DNA of 64,000 bases from the NCBI GenBank assembly GCA_002337055.1, contig DDFG01000005.1, forward strand, positions 75,037 through 139,036, in the 5' to 3' direction. A program made the translations under genes and the position numbers. The notes below the pieces were generated by a model that was given only the letters and a program-made list of their open reading frames with translations, was not told where the DNA came from and ran no database searches. Each line of letters begins with the position of its first letter. Within the stretch, counting starts at the first letter, position 1. Below, one piece after another: positions 18,060 to 26,984 of this stretch. The stretch is from Betaproteobacteria bacterium UBA1934. Lineage in GTDB: Bacteria > Pseudomonadota > Gammaproteobacteria > Burkholderiales > Rhodocyclaceae.

Positions 18060-18617
18060 ATGGGCAACCGCCTCAGCAAGATCGTAACCCGTACCGGCGA
18101 CGCCGGAACCACCGGACTCGGCGACGGCAGCCGCACCGGCAAGGACAGCCTGCGCATTGCCGCCATCGGCGAAATCGACGAACTCAATTCGGCGCTGGGC
18201 GTGCTGCTCTGCGAAACCATGCCGGACAATCTGCGCGCCGCGCTGGAAGGCGTGCAGCACGACCTTTTCGATCTTGGCGGCGAACTCTGCCTGCCTGGCA
18301 TGAACGTACTGAAGGATGAACAGGTCACCCGCCTCGAAACCCTGGCCGAAGAGCTCAACGCTCCGCTGCCGATGCTCAAGGAATTCATTCTGCCGGGCGG
18401 CAGCCGCGCCGCCGCGCTTGCCCATCTTTGCCGGACGATTTGCCGGCGCGCCGAGCGCACGCTCGTTCACCTGGGCAATGCCGGCGAGTCGGTATCGGAC
18501 GCCGCGCGTCGCTACGTCAACCGGCTCTCCGATCTGCTGTTCATCCTGGCGCGCTGCCTGAATCGCACCGCCGGGCGCGACGATGTGCTCTGGCAAAAAG
18601 GCCGGAACGCCGGCTGA
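18060..18617 (+). CDS. pduO: Cob(I)yrinic acid a,c-diamide adenosyltransferase, PduO type
   Basis: A 185-residue cytoplasmic enzyme that transfers the 5'-deoxyadenosyl group of ATP to cob(I)alamin or a precursor. The ATP-binding N-terminus KIVTRTGDAGTTGLGDGSR is diagnostic. IGEIDELNSALGVL, FDLGGELCLPG and the arginine-rich CRTICRRAERTLVHL helix follow, with a YVNRLSDLLFILAR segment at the C-terminus. The frame is open from 17976, but ATG 18060 has AGGA nine bases upstream and gives the family N-terminus MGNRLSKI. Length is normal. The DUF1624 gene begins one base after the stop, so they are likely co-transcribed. Confidence 0.92.
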   Translation: MGNRLSKIVTRTGDAGTTGLGDGSRTGKDSLRIAAIGEIDELNSALGVLLCETMPDNLRAALEGVQHDLFDLGGELCLPGMNVLKDEQVTRLETLAEELNAPLPMLKEFILPGGSRAAALAHLCRTICRRAERTLVHLGNAGESVSDAARRYVNRLSDLLFILARCLNRTAGRDDVLWQKGRNAG

Positions 18618-18618
18618 G

Positions 18619-19374
18619 ATGGCCCGTCGCCGTCCAGCGATCACGCCTGCCCAAAGTCGCGCGCCATCGCGTCTGGAAAGTCTGGACGCAATGCGCGGCC
18701 TGGCGCTGCTCTGGATGACGGCCTTCCATTTCTGCTTCGACCTGGCCTGGTTTCGTCTGGCCGACTGGAATTTCTACACCGATCCACGCTGGACCGTGCA
18801 ACGCAGCCTGATCGTCGGTCTCTTCCTGCTCGTCTCGGGCCTGGCCCAGGCAGTGGGCGCCACGCGCGGTGGTGCCGCGTTCTGGCGGCGCTGGGGGCAG
18901 ATCGCGGGCTGCGCGCTGCTCGTGTCGATCGCCTCGTGGTGGGCATTTCCGCACAGCTTCATCAGTTTCGGCGTGCTGCACGGCATAGCCCTGATGACCT
19001 TGCTGTTGCGCCCGCTATTGGCGCGCGGATGGCCGCCTGCCGCATGGATGGCCATCGCCGCTGCGGCTTCCGTACTGCCGCTTGCGGTCTCCCACCCGGT
19101 GTTCGATACACGCTGGCTCAATTGGGTAGGGCTGGTCACCGCCAAGCCGATCACCGAAGATTACCTACCCCTGCTGCCCTGGCTGGGCGCGATGTGCCTG
19201 GGCGTGGCGCTGGGGCGCCTTCTGAATGCCCGCGCCCCCAGACTGCTTTCCCTGCGCTTGCCGGCGGCAGCGAAGCCGCTCGCTGTCATCGGTCGCCACA
19301 GCCTGCTCTGGTACATGCTGCACCAGCCGATCCTGCTCGGTGGACTGACGCTTTACGTCAAGTGGGCGGGCTGA
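18619..19374 (+). CDS. DUF1624 / HGSNAT-like integral membrane protein
   Basis: A 251-residue inner-membrane protein with about seven hydrophobic helices. RLESLDAMRGLALLWMTAFHFCFDL is the first helix and carries the D-x-x-R-G and H-F residues typical of the heparan-alpha-glucosaminide N-acetyltransferase-like (DUF1624/COG3503) group, related to acyltransferase-3 proteins. The end, IGRHSLLWYMLHQPILL, is also conserved and contains the second key His. A transmembrane acyltransferase role is suggested by family membership; the substrate is unknown. A frame-internal ATG at 18583 is the alternative start, but ATG 18619 avoids overlap with the preceding gene. Its 3' end overlaps the convergent XRE gene by 22 bases. 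Confidence 0.8.
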   Translation: MARRRPAITPAQSRAPSRLESLDAMRGLALLWMTAFHFCFDLAWFRLADWNFYTDPRWTVQRSLIVGLFLLVSGLAQAVGATRGGAAFWRRWGQIAGCALLVSIASWWAFPHSFISFGVLHGIALMTLLLRPLLARGWPPAAWMAIAAAASVLPLAVSHPVFDTRWLNWVGLVTAKPITEDYLPLLPWLGAMCLGVALGRLLNARAPRLLSLRLPAAAKPLAVIGRHSLLWYMLHQPILLGGLTLYVKWAG

Positions 19375-20096
19375 CGCAGCCAGCGCTCGAAGCGACGCGG
19401 CTCCCAATGACGAACGGCCAGACAGATGCTGGCGACCGGCCGCTCGACCAGCGGCAATACGGCGTCGGCGGCATGCTGTTCGGAGCATTCCCGCGCCAGT
19501 TGTTCCAGGCGACCGAGTAGCGCCGTGCGGGCGGCAGCGGAAAGACGCACATTGATGATACGCATGCCCTCGTCGGCCGCGGTAAATGGGTAATCGAAGT
19601 AATCGCCCATCTGGGCGCGGACGTGGCGCATGATCGGGCCATCCGGAATCCACGCGAAGGTCCGCGCCACACAGAGACGTATGCGGTTGGCGGCATGCAG
19701 TTCGAGGATGCCGAGGCGCTCCAGGCGAAGCAGCAGCGTCACCACTTCCGATTCCGGAAAGACGTAAGCGGCCACGATGTCTTCGCAGCGCATCTGGTTC
19801 AGCGCGCAGATCGCCACGAGAAACAGCTTTTCGTCGGCGATCAGTTCTTCTTCCTGCGCCCAGGTCAGCGCCGTCAGCAGACGCGCCTGTCGTGGCGCCG
19901 ACCGGGCCAGTTCGGCAATATCCACCTCCACCAGCGCGCACAGCGCGGCGAATCGCTCCAGCGTGCAATCGCGGCTGGAAAAGATGCGCTTGATGGTCGC
20001 TTCGGAGAGATCGAGCGCCCGCGCCGCCGCCGCATAGGTCAGCCCGCGGGCACGGAAATGCATCTTGAGGGCGTCAAAGAGTGCGGGAAAGGCCAT
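19353..20096 (-). CDS. XRE-family transcriptional regulator with large C-terminal domain
   Basis: A 247-residue regulator. The N-terminal HTH (about residues 5-62) reads LKMHFRARGLTYAAAARAL then LSEATIKRIFS, a standard XRE helix-turn-helix. The C-terminal 180 residues form a helical domain with no known motif; this whole-length type (HTH plus about 190 residues) recurs in proteobacteria. ATG 20096 with CCGGAAT upstream is preferred to ATG 20111, which has no ribosome site. A dyad with an embedded TATTAT lies just upstream, as expected for autoregulation. A divergent lipoprotein gene 134 bases away is an obvious possible target. Confidence 0.8.
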   Translation of the reverse strand: MAFPALFDALKMHFRARGLTYAAAARALDLSEATIKRIFSSRDCTLERFAALCALVEVDIAELARSAPRQARLLTALTWAQEEELIADEKLFLVAICALNQMRCEDIVAAYVFPESEVVTLLLRLERLGILELHAANRIRLCVARTFAWIPDGPIMRHVRAQMGDYFDYPFTAADEGMRIINVRLSAAARTALLGRLEQLARECSEQHAADAVLPLVERPVASICLAVRHWEPRRFERWLRQPAHLT

Positions 20097-20113
20097 GGGA
20101 ATTCCGGTCATTT

Positions 20114-20132
20114 GGTATCTTTTAATAATACC
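20114..20132. promoter_or_regulatory. Candidate XRE operator overlapping its -10
   Basis: GGTAT, nine bases, ATACC in an AT-rich patch between the XRE gene and a divergent lipoprotein gene. The minus-strand TATTAT at 20125-20130 lies inside the dyad, so a bound dimer would block the regulator's own promoter. The site is inferred from symmetry and position. Confidence 0.4.
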
Positions 20133-20230
20133 TTTTCACGCACATTATTCAACATCGCATCGAATGGTTGAACCTGTTGCGCGCAAGTCTCATTGTGAGG
20201 GCGTCTACACCGAACCCACAGGAGATCACC

Positions 20231-20722
20231 ATGAAACGCGCTCTCGTCACCGCCTCCCTGACTACGCTACTGCTTGCCGGTTGCTACGTCGTGCCCATCG
20301 ACGGAAGACACTACCCCTCGCCGGTCGCGGTCAGCCCCGACACCGCCGGTCCGCTGCACCCGTTGAATATCGCGGCCCGGCTCTATCCGCTCAACGACAC
20401 CGCCGGCAAAATCGGCACGCTGACCGCGCAGGTGACCGACTCGCTGAACGGCCACGGCACGTTCAGCCTGAGCGTCGGCGGAGAATTGCTCCAGGGCGAA
20501 GCCTCGCGCGTGCCGAACGACCACCCCGGCTTTGGCGCCGTGCATCAGCAGGTGTATGGCGACAACCGGCTACCGGCCGGCGGGCGGCGCGGCGTCGCCA
20601 GCGCGGGCGGCACACGCGGCACCTACGTCAACTGCGAGTATGTGCTCACTGCCGCCGCACAAGGTACCGGCGCTTGCCTGTTCTCAAACGGCGCGCGCTA
20701 CCAGATGCACTTTGGCGGCTGA
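20231..20722 (+). CDS. Hypothetical lipoprotein
   Basis: A 163-residue lipoprotein: signal MKRALVTASLTTLLLAGC with lipobox LAGC. AGGAG lies eight bases before the ATG. The mature part is predicted beta-rich (GKIGTLTAQVTDSLNGHGTFSLSVGGELLQGEASR) and ends with a Cys pair region (VNCEYVLTAAAQGTGACLF). This pattern is seen in outer-membrane-associated lipoproteins with a lipocalin- or barrel-like fold, but I do not recognise the family and assign no function. It is divergent from the XRE regulator and may be its target. Confidence 0.72.
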   Translation: MKRALVTASLTTLLLAGCYVVPIDGRHYPSPVAVSPDTAGPLHPLNIAARLYPLNDTAGKIGTLTAQVTDSLNGHGTFSLSVGGELLQGEASRVPNDHPGFGAVHQQVYGDNRLPAGGRRGVASAGGTRGTYVNCEYVLTAAAQGTGACLFSNGARYQMHFGG

Positions 20723-20743
20723 TCGCCGACAGCGGCTGGCGAA

Positions 20744-21823
20744 CTATTCGGTCGCCTCGGCCACGCGTCTCGCCCGCACCGCGCCGGCGAGATGGTCGAG
20801 CAGGGCCAGGCTGTCGTCCCAGTTGATGCAGGCGTCGGTAATGCTCTTGCCGTAATCGAGCGCCTGCTCGGGGGCCAGATCCTGGCGTCCTTCGACCAAA
20901 TGCGACTCGATCATCACGCCCATGATGCGCTCCTCGCCGGCGGCAAGCTGCGCGCAGACATCGGCGCCGACATCGATCTGGCGCTTGAACTGCTTGCTGC
21001 TGTTGCCGTGCGAGAAATCGATCATCAGGCGCGCCGCCAGGCCGGCGGCGGCAATTTCCTTGCACGCCGTATCGACGTACGAAGATTCGTAATTCGGCGT
21101 CTTGCCGCCACGCAGGATGACATGGCAATCTTCATTGCCCATGGTCGAGACGATGGCGGTGTGCCCGGATTTGGTCACCGACAGGAAGTGATGCGGAGCA
21201 CTGGCGGCGCGAATGGCATCCACCGCGATGCGCAGGTTGCCGTCGGTACCGTTCTTGAAACCGACCGGGCAGGAAAGACCGGAGGCCAGCTCCCGATGCA
21301 CCTGCGATTCCGTGGTCCGCGCGCCGATCGCGCCCCAGGCGATCAGGTCGGCCGTGTATTGCGGCGTGATGGTATCGAGGAATTCGGTCGCGCAGGGCAG
21401 TTCGAGCTCATTTACTTCGAGCAGTATGCGCCGCGCCAGTCGAACCCCTTCGTTGATTCGGAAACTGTTGTCCAGACGGGGATCGTTGATCAGCCCCTTC
21501 CAGCCTACCGTGGTGCGCGGCTTTTCAAAATACACTCGCATCAACACGACGAGATCGTCGGCCAGTCGTTCGGCCTCCTTCGCCAGCCGTTTTGCATAAT
21601 CCATTGCGGCGGCGTAGTCGTGGATCGAGCACGGGCCGATCACCACCAGCAGTCGATCGTCGGCGCCATGCAGAATGCGATGGATATCCTGCCGCGCCCG
21701 CCAGGTCGTCTGCGCGGCCCGGCTGCTGACCGGATATTCACGGAACACGTGGGCGGGCGGCACCAGTTCCTTGATCTCGCGGATACGAACGTCATCGGTA
21801 TTGGGCTTGTTCTGCAACGTCAT
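20744..21823 (-). CDS. aroG: 3-deoxy-7-phosphoheptulonate synthase, type I (AroG-like)
   Basis: A 359-residue enzyme that condenses phosphoenolpyruvate and erythrose 4-phosphate to DAHP, the first step of the shikimate pathway. Signature segments are VVIGPCSIHD, VYFEKPRTTVGWKGLINDP, GARTTESQVHRELASGLSCPVGFKN, HVILRGGKTPNY and MIDFSHGNSSKQ, all with intact metal and substrate residues. This is the class I-alpha type normally feedback-inhibited by an aromatic amino acid; which one cannot be read from the sequence with confidence. It is about 40 kb from the trpGDC genes and divergent from the radical SAM gene, with a possible TACAAT -10 at 21857-21862. Confidence 0.95.
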   Translation of the reverse strand: MTLQNKPNTDDVRIREIKELVPPAHVFREYPVSSRAAQTTWRARQDIHRILHGADDRLLVVIGPCSIHDYAAAMDYAKRLAKEAERLADDLVVLMRVYFEKPRTTVGWKGLINDPRLDNSFRINEGVRLARRILLEVNELELPCATEFLDTITPQYTADLIAWGAIGARTTESQVHRELASGLSCPVGFKNGTDGNLRIAVDAIRAASAPHHFLSVTKSGHTAIVSTMGNEDCHVILRGGKTPNYESSYVDTACKEIAAAGLAARLMIDFSHGNSSKQFKRQIDVGADVCAQLAAGEERIMGVMIESHLVEGRQDLAPEQALDYGKSITDACINWDDSLALLDHLAGAVRARRVAEATE

Positions 21824-21873
21824 GGCGGACTCTTCAAAATCGCGGGAAAATGGGTCATTGTACCGAAAAGCGC

Positions 21874-22983
21874 ATGCAGGACACCGACCGTCATCCGCAA
21901 CTCGAATGGCCGGAGCCGCCGATCAAGGGTCGCGGCACCGCGGGCAACGTCGCGCATCACTTTTCCGACCTCACTCGCCCGGAGGAAGACGATGGCTGGT
22001 GGCGCGACGAGACGCCAGCGCCGCGCAAGGAATGGCTGCCCGACCATGCCCGCACCGTCATCAGTCGCAACGAATCGCCCGATCTGCCCTTCGACCAGTC
22101 GCTCAACCCTTACCGCGGCTGCGAGCACGGCTGCGTGTATTGCTATGCCCGCCCTACCCATGCCTGGCTGGGTTGCTCGCCGGGGCTCGATTTTGAGACC
22201 CGCCTGTTCTATACGCCGGATGTGGTCGGTCGTCTGACCGAAGAACTGGCGGCCCCGGGGTATCGCTGCCTGCCGCTGGTGCTCGGCAGCGCCACGGACG
22301 CCTACCAGCCGGGAGAACGCAGTTTCGGCCTTAGCCGGGCCGTGCTCGAATGCCTGCTCGCCTGCCGCCACCCGGTCAGCGCAGTCACCAAATCCGCGCT
22401 TGTCGAGCGCGATCTCGACTTGTGGGCACAACTGGCGGAGGAACGGCTCGGCCAGGTCGCGTTCTCGCTGACCAGCCTCAACAGTACACTCTGCCGTCGC
22501 CTCGAACCCCGCGCCAGCAGCCCGGCTGCCCGCCTGCGGGCGATGGAGAAGCTGGCACGGGCCGGCGTGCCGGTTGGCCTGTTCATTGCGCCGCTCATTC
22601 CCGGACTCAACGATCACGAACTGGAAAAACTGCTCGCGACCGCCCGCGACCATGGCGCCAGTTTTGCCCAATGGACGCTGCTGCGCCTGCCGCACGAAGT
22701 AGCTGGCCTCTTTCAGCAGTGGCTGGCCCACCACGCGCCGCTCAAGGCCGCGCGCATCATGGCAGTCCTCTACGATCTTCGCGGCGGCCGCCTGTACGAT
22801 GCGCGCTTTGGCACGCGCATGACCGGTCTCGGGCACTTTGCAGACCTGCTCGGTCAGCGCTTCGAACTTGCCTGCCGCAAGCTCGGGTTGGCCACCGCGC
22901 CACCCGCGCTCGACACAACGCATTTTAGCCCGCCAGATATCGAGAAAACCTCGCCTGCAAAGGGTCAGCTTTCCCTGTTCTGA
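21874..22983 (+). CDS. PA0069-family radical SAM protein
   Basis: A 369-residue radical SAM protein of the PA0069/SplB-like family. IKGRGTAGNVAHHF is the conserved N-terminal element. The cluster-binding motif NPYRGCEHGCVYCYARPTH supplies CxxxCxxC. The family lies near spore photoproduct lyase and MoaA-type enzymes, and its function is undetermined. GLFIAPLIPGLNDHELEKLL marks the later barrel strands. Two ATGs are in frame, at 21850 and 21874. The first would overlap the aroG promoter region, so I chose the second, which leaves a normal 15-residue leader before IKGRG. The start is therefore tentative. Confidence 0.85.
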   Translation: MQDTDRHPQLEWPEPPIKGRGTAGNVAHHFSDLTRPEEDDGWWRDETPAPRKEWLPDHARTVISRNESPDLPFDQSLNPYRGCEHGCVYCYARPTHAWLGCSPGLDFETRLFYTPDVVGRLTEELAAPGYRCLPLVLGSATDAYQPGERSFGLSRAVLECLLACRHPVSAVTKSALVERDLDLWAQLAEERLGQVAFSLTSLNSTLCRRLEPRASSPAARLRAMEKLARAGVPVGLFIAPLIPGLNDHELEKLLATARDHGASFAQWTLLRLPHEVAGLFQQWLAHHAPLKAARIMAVLYDLRGGRLYDARFGTRMTGLGHFADLLGQRFELACRKLGLATAPPALDTTHFSPPDIEKTSPAKGQLSLF

Positions 22984-23001
22984 GTGAAGATCACGGGCGC
23001 C

Positions 23002-23748
23002 CTAGGGCAGATTGAACTCGCACTCTTGCCGCACGCCCGCGCAGAGGGTGCGAAAGAGTGGCAGTGCCGGCCCGTTTTCGCCGCCGGGACGCAGACTCAG
23101 GCGGCTCTGAAAGCTCAACCCTTTCTCCGCCGACCAGCGCACCGGTCCTTCGGCCCGCAAGTCGCCGCTCAGGGTGGTCAGCACACCCACGACCTGGCCG
23201 CCCGGCTCGCTGCGCACCGCCAGCCGGTAGGCACCGGCCTCGACGCCGAGCAGGCGCGCCGGCTGCCAGATCAGGGTCGCCTCCTGACCCTCTCGGCCTT
23301 GACCGAGCGCCCACTCCGCCGTATTCACCGTCAATACGCCTTCGGGCGAGAGCGCGGACCACGCCGGCGAGAAGTCCCGCAACATGGAGGCCGGTCCATG
23401 CCAATCCACCTCGCGCACATGGCGACCGCCCGACGACAGCCGCAGCGTCGCGTGTCCTGGCTTTCCCTCCCAGGTCTGCTGCAAGTCGAGGGCAACTTCG
23501 CCCAGCAACAGGCGCGAAACCCGCCAGCACCACCGGATGTCGCCGAGGGAGACGGCCTGTCCGCCCGCGCCGGTCAGGCCGACACGCGCCTGACCGCGCC
23601 ACAACGTGCCTTCTGCGCCTTCCAGGCGGACGCGCCCGGGCGCCAGGCTTTCCAGCAGCACGCCCGCCAGCCCGGCCGGCAAAAAGACGAGTCCGCCGAG
23701 CAATACGCCCGCCAGAAAGAGTGCGAACAGATTGCGCCGGCTGCTCAA
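23002..23748 (-). CDS. gspN: Type II secretion system protein N
   Basis: A 248-residue bitopic inner-membrane protein at the end of the gspGHIJKLMN operon. It starts with a TTG that overlaps the gspM stop (TTGA). The N-terminus SSRRNLFALFLAGVLLGGLVF is a single membrane helix. The periplasmic part is beta-rich and holds the GspN hallmarks GTLWRGQARVGL, LGDIRWCWRVSRLL and, near the end, LSLRPG...PLFRTLC. The protein probably stabilises or stands in for the cytoplasmic membrane platform of the type II machine. An open frame continues far upstream, through gspM, but is out of place there. Confidence 0.85.
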   Translation of the reverse strand: MSSRRNLFALFLAGVLLGGLVFLPAGLAGVLLESLAPGRVRLEGAEGTLWRGQARVGLTGAGGQAVSLGDIRWCWRVSRLLLGEVALDLQQTWEGKPGHATLRLSSGGRHVREVDWHGPASMLRDFSPAWSALSPEGVLTVNTAEWALGQGREGQEATLIWQPARLLGVEAGAYRLAVRSEPGGQVVGVLTTLSGDLRAEGPVRWSAEKGLSFQSRLSLRPGGENGPALPLFRTLCAGVRQECEFNLP

Positions 23749-24263
23749 GGCCGCCCACCGCCTTCCAGCACCAGATCGGCCCGGACTGCGCCCGCCACGC
23801 CTTCTGCCCTGGCGATGCGGGCAGAGGCCACGCGCAGGCCATGACGGCTCTGCACCTGTTCGAGCCAACCCAGCAGCGCATCGAAATCGGCTGATTTCAA
23901 CGTTACCGCAAGTCGCCCCGGCCCTTCGGCACGGACCGCCTGCGCCGCTTGCGCCAGGCGCAGGCGGGCCAGATCGGTTTGCAACTCTGGCACCAGCGCC
24001 GCGACATCGGGTGCGGCCACACTCTTGGCGGGCAGAGATTTGGCCTGAGCCGCAAGGCCGCGCATGCTCGCCAGGTCGCCGCGCAGTCGCGCCAGATCGC
24101 GGTTCAGCGCGCTCTGCCAGGCGAGTGCGGGCAGCAGGACACCGAAAACGACGAGGATGAGTGCCAGACTGATCGCGCCACCGGTCAGCACCTTGCGCTG
24201 GCGGGGCAACAGTCCGTTCCAGGCCGTCTTGCAACGGCCGATCTGTTCTTGCAGGGTTGTCAT
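23745..24263 (-). CDS. gspM: Type II secretion system protein M
   Basis: A 172-residue inner-membrane protein with a cytoplasmic N-tail, one helix (about 28-50, GAISLALILVVFGVLLPAL) and a periplasmic part with a helical stretch and a ferredoxin-like C-terminal domain (VTLKSADFDALLGWLEQVQ). It pairs with GspL, the next gene upstream, to dock the ATPase and pseudopilus. The ATG overlaps the gspL stop (ATGA), and the stop overlaps the gspN start. Length is normal. Confidence 0.9.
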   Translation of the reverse strand: MTTLQEQIGRCKTAWNGLLPRQRKVLTGGAISLALILVVFGVLLPALAWQSALNRDLARLRGDLASMRGLAAQAKSLPAKSVAAPDVAALVPELQTDLARLRLAQAAQAVRAEGPGRLAVTLKSADFDALLGWLEQVQSRHGLRVASARIARAEGVAGAVRADLVLEGGGRP

Positions 24264-25465
24264 GGCGTCACACTCGCACGAATCTTCACCGGTGTACCCG
24301 CGCCACCACCCAGGGTCTCGACCTTCACATTCATCCCGGCGGATTGCCAGGCCGTCCGCACGGAGTCGACGCTGCCGGAATCGGGCAGGCTGATTTCCAG
24401 GCTGAGGCGACCAGGTTCAAATTGCAGGCTTTCCGTCTTGCCCGCCAGGCGTGGGCCGGCGGCTTGCCCCACCCGTCCGAGCAGGGGCAGCAGGTCGCCC
24501 GGCGTGGCGGCGCCGCTCTCGCGTGCTCGCCGTTCGACGCCCTGCCGCATCTGCAACAGCGGATCGAGCACCACCTTGGTCTCGGGGAAAGTCGTCACGA
24601 GTTCGCTTTCAATTGCCTGCCGCAGGCGGGCCCGCTCCAACGCGCCCTGAATGCCGTGAATCGACCAGCCGATCAGGTTCACCGCGAGCAGCAGGGCGGC
24701 TAGCGCCAACGGCAGTTTTGCCCGACGCCAGCCTCGCGCGCCGCGCCCCGGCGGGGCGAAGGGGCCGCGCGCCAGTTCGATGGCGCCATCGCCCACGGGG
24801 ACACTCCAGTCGCGAGCGCCGGCGGCTTGCAACGGCATCCCCAGCGTGACCGACCAGGCGGCGAGGTCCGGTTGCGGGCCGCCGTCGTCGACCACCAGTC
24901 GGAGGCGTTGTGGCGGCGCGGCCACGGCCAGCGCTCTTTGCAGCGTCGCCGGAGGGTGCGCCGCAGTTGCCACATCAAGCGAAACCGCGCCTTGCCGCCC
25001 GGTCCGCAGGTAACCGCCCGCGGCGCGGAGCACCGCGATCCAGTCGCCCTCCTGCCAGTCGCCGAGAAAAATTTCGGGAATGATGCGGTCAGGCCGCAGA
25101 TCCCGCGCCGCCAAGCGGGCCAACACACCTTCCAGCCAGCCGCGGTCGACCGCCGCGAGTACCACCTCGCCACGGGCTCCGGTATCGCCGCGCGCCAGAT
25201 GCAAGCGCTCCACATCCTGGGCCACATATGGCTCGATCAACCACGGCAGATTGTCTTCGGAAAGCCGCGCCTGCTGTTCCGCGCTAAGCGGCACCGGCAC
25301 CAACGCCACCCGCTCGGCCGGCAGGATCAGTTCGATCCGTGCATCCTCCGCCTGTCTCGCCAACACGGGTTCGTCGCCCTGGGCCTGCACGCGGCCGTCG
25401 TCCAGCCGCCACCAGCGGAGCATCGCGCCCTCGGCCGCCGGAGCGGTTATTCGCAAGGTATTCAT
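24260..25465 (-). CDS. gspL: Type II secretion system protein L
   Basis: A 401-residue protein bridging the cytoplasmic ATPase GspE and the membrane platform. The cytoplasmic actin-like part covers about residues 1-235 and includes LPAERVALVPVPL and VAQDVERLHLARGD. A single transmembrane helix follows (about 240-258, LPLALAALLLAVNLIGW), then a periplasmic coiled coil and a ferredoxin-like domain. I chose ATG 25465 because it overlaps the gspK stop as TGATG. An ATG 15 bases upstream (METGV) is also in frame. Sequence identity in this family is low, and position in the operon strengthens the call. Confidence 0.88.
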   Translation of the reverse strand: MNTLRITAPAAEGAMLRWWRLDDGRVQAQGDEPVLARQAEDARIELILPAERVALVPVPLSAEQQARLSEDNLPWLIEPYVAQDVERLHLARGDTGARGEVVLAAVDRGWLEGVLARLAARDLRPDRIIPEIFLGDWQEGDWIAVLRAAGGYLRTGRQGAVSLDVATAAHPPATLQRALAVAAPPQRLRLVVDDGGPQPDLAAWSVTLGMPLQAAGARDWSVPVGDGAIELARGPFAPPGRGARGWRRAKLPLALAALLLAVNLIGWSIHGIQGALERARLRQAIESELVTTFPETKVVLDPLLQMRQGVERRARESGAATPGDLLPLLGRVGQAAGPRLAGKTESLQFEPGRLSLEISLPDSGSVDSVRTAWQSAGMNVKVETLGGGAGTPVKIRASVTP

Positions 25466-26379
25466 CACTCCCGTCTCCACACGACGCTGGGCCGGATAAA
25501 CGGCCCGGGCCGCAGCACCAGCGCCGTCATGCTCATTTTGATCTCATCGTGGCGCGCCTGGCCGGTTACCAGAAAATAACGCGTCCCTGTACTCAACCCG
25601 CTCTCGGCCAGTCGCAGCTCGGCGCGGGGCAACAGCGCGCGCAGTTCCACCAGCGTCGTAAAGGGTTTGCTCACCCGCCCGCTCACCAGCGTTCGCGCCT
25701 CACCTGCACTGAGGCCGGGCACCAGCAGCATGAGCAACTCCGGCGACACCGTGTTGACATTGATGGTCGTCCGCTCAGGCAGCACTGTAGCAAATGACCG
25801 CAGTTTGTCGATGATCGCCGGCGTAAAGCCGCGCACGCGCGTCAGATTGCCCATCTCGGCCAATGCCCGGTTGGCCGAGCGATACGGCGGCTGGCCGTTG
25901 AGATAGTCGCCATCCTCCGCGCCACCGGGACGGCGCACCTCGTTGTCGGCATCCATCCAGTCGAGCAGGGCGTTGCTCAGTTCGGAGGGCGCACCGATCT
26001 GTTGCAGGATGCGTTCGAATATTTCAATATCCGGCGCGCTCGGCTGGCCGTCGCGCAACAGGTTGTTGAGATTGAAGCGGCTCTGCGCGTCCTCGATGCG
26101 CCCCTGGAACTCCCAGCCATCGCTGACCGTTACCGGCATCGGCCGTGCCCAGGTCTCCTGCAAATGGTCGACGGCGTTGCTGCGCGCGTCATCGGCCAGA
26201 ATCGCCATCGCCCAATCCAGTCCGCCCGCCAGCAACCGGCGTCCTTGTCCCAGGGTGAGCAGGGTCTCGGTCTGGGCGGCGGCCAGCGACTGGCCCCGCA
26301 ACAGCATTGCCGCGCTGGCGGTGACCAGTGCGACGACCAGCATGGCGATGATCAAGGCTCCACCGCGCGACCTCCGCAT
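25465..26379 (-). CDS. gspK: Type II secretion system minor pseudopilin K
   Basis: A 304-residue minor pseudopilin forming the tip of the pseudopilus with GspI and GspJ. MRRSRGGALIIAMLVVALVT is a prepilin leader and hydrophobic helix; after the predicted cleavage glycine the Glu5 of other pseudopilins is missing, as is usual for GspK. The large alpha domain typical of K follows (SRFNLNNLL, DWMDADNEVRRPGGAEDGDY, then INVNTVSPELLMLL with a helix-hairpin-helix). The start overlaps the gspJ stop (TGATG). The open frame reaching 26733 is a shadow over gspJ. Confidence 0.92.
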   Translation of the reverse strand: MRRSRGGALIIAMLVVALVTASAAMLLRGQSLAAAQTETLLTLGQGRRLLAGGLDWAMAILADDARSNAVDHLQETWARPMPVTVSDGWEFQGRIEDAQSRFNLNNLLRDGQPSAPDIEIFERILQQIGAPSELSNALLDWMDADNEVRRPGGAEDGDYLNGQPPYRSANRALAEMGNLTRVRGFTPAIIDKLRSFATVLPERTTINVNTVSPELLMLLVPGLSAGEARTLVSGRVSKPFTTLVELRALLPRAELRLAESGLSTGTRYFLVTGQARHDEIKMSMTALVLRPGPFIRPSVVWRRE

Positions 26380-26984
26380 CAGCCGCCCCCGACCATGATC
26401 AGGCGCGACAGGCGATTGCCGTCCTCGAATTCCAGCGTCAATTCGACCGCGCGCGGCAAATCGCCGCTCAAACCGGCGATGGGCCAGATTTCCAGCCAGC
26501 GGCCATCGGCACTCAGGCAACGCAGACGCAGCGCCGTGACTTTGTCCGCCAAGGTGATCGCGCGCGGTTCGGTCGTCGGCGCGCGGTCGAGCACCGGCCA
26601 TTGCAGGTATTGCAGTTTGCCGTCGACCACGCGATAGCCGACCCGGCGGCTGTCTTCGGCCGGATCGTCGGCGAGTCGCGTCCATTCCACCGGCGCGTCG
26701 CCGCGCAGTTGTTCGGGGCTGCGCAACACCCACGACGCCTGCTGCACGCCCAGACGGTCGCGCACGGGCCGGGACACCGCCTGCATCGCATCGCGCTCGA
26801 ACTGGTCGAAGAAAATGGCAAGGTCGAGCCAGACCCGGCTGCTCTCGCGCACCTGCCGTTCCGCTTCAACGGCGGAGGCCAGCGCGCGATACGAAAAGGC
26901 CGCCATCAGCGCCAGAATGACCAGCGCCACGAGCAATTCGACCAGCGTAAAACCGCCGGCGCGGCTACTTTTGCAGCGCGACAT
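26379..26984 (-). CDS. gspJ: Type II secretion system minor pseudopilin J
   Basis: A 201-residue minor pseudopilin. SRAGGFTLVELLVALVILAL supplies the prepilin-peptidase site (cleavage between Gly11 and Phe12) with Glu5 of the mature protein. The globular part includes WLDLAIFFDQFERDAMQAV and LRSPEQLRG, standard for J. The ATG at 26984 lies inside the end of gspI (20-base overlap), so expression is coupled. The longer open frame to 27074 has no prepilin context. Processing requires a prepilin peptidase that is not encoded in the window. Confidence 0.93.
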   Translation of the reverse strand: MSRCKSSRAGGFTLVELLVALVILALMAAFSYRALASAVEAERQVRESSRVWLDLAIFFDQFERDAMQAVSRPVRDRLGVQQASWVLRSPEQLRGDAPVEWTRLADDPAEDSRRVGYRVVDGKLQYLQWPVLDRAPTTEPRAITLADKVTALRLRCLSADGRWLEIWPIAGLSGDLPRAVELTLEFEDGNRLSRLIMVGGG

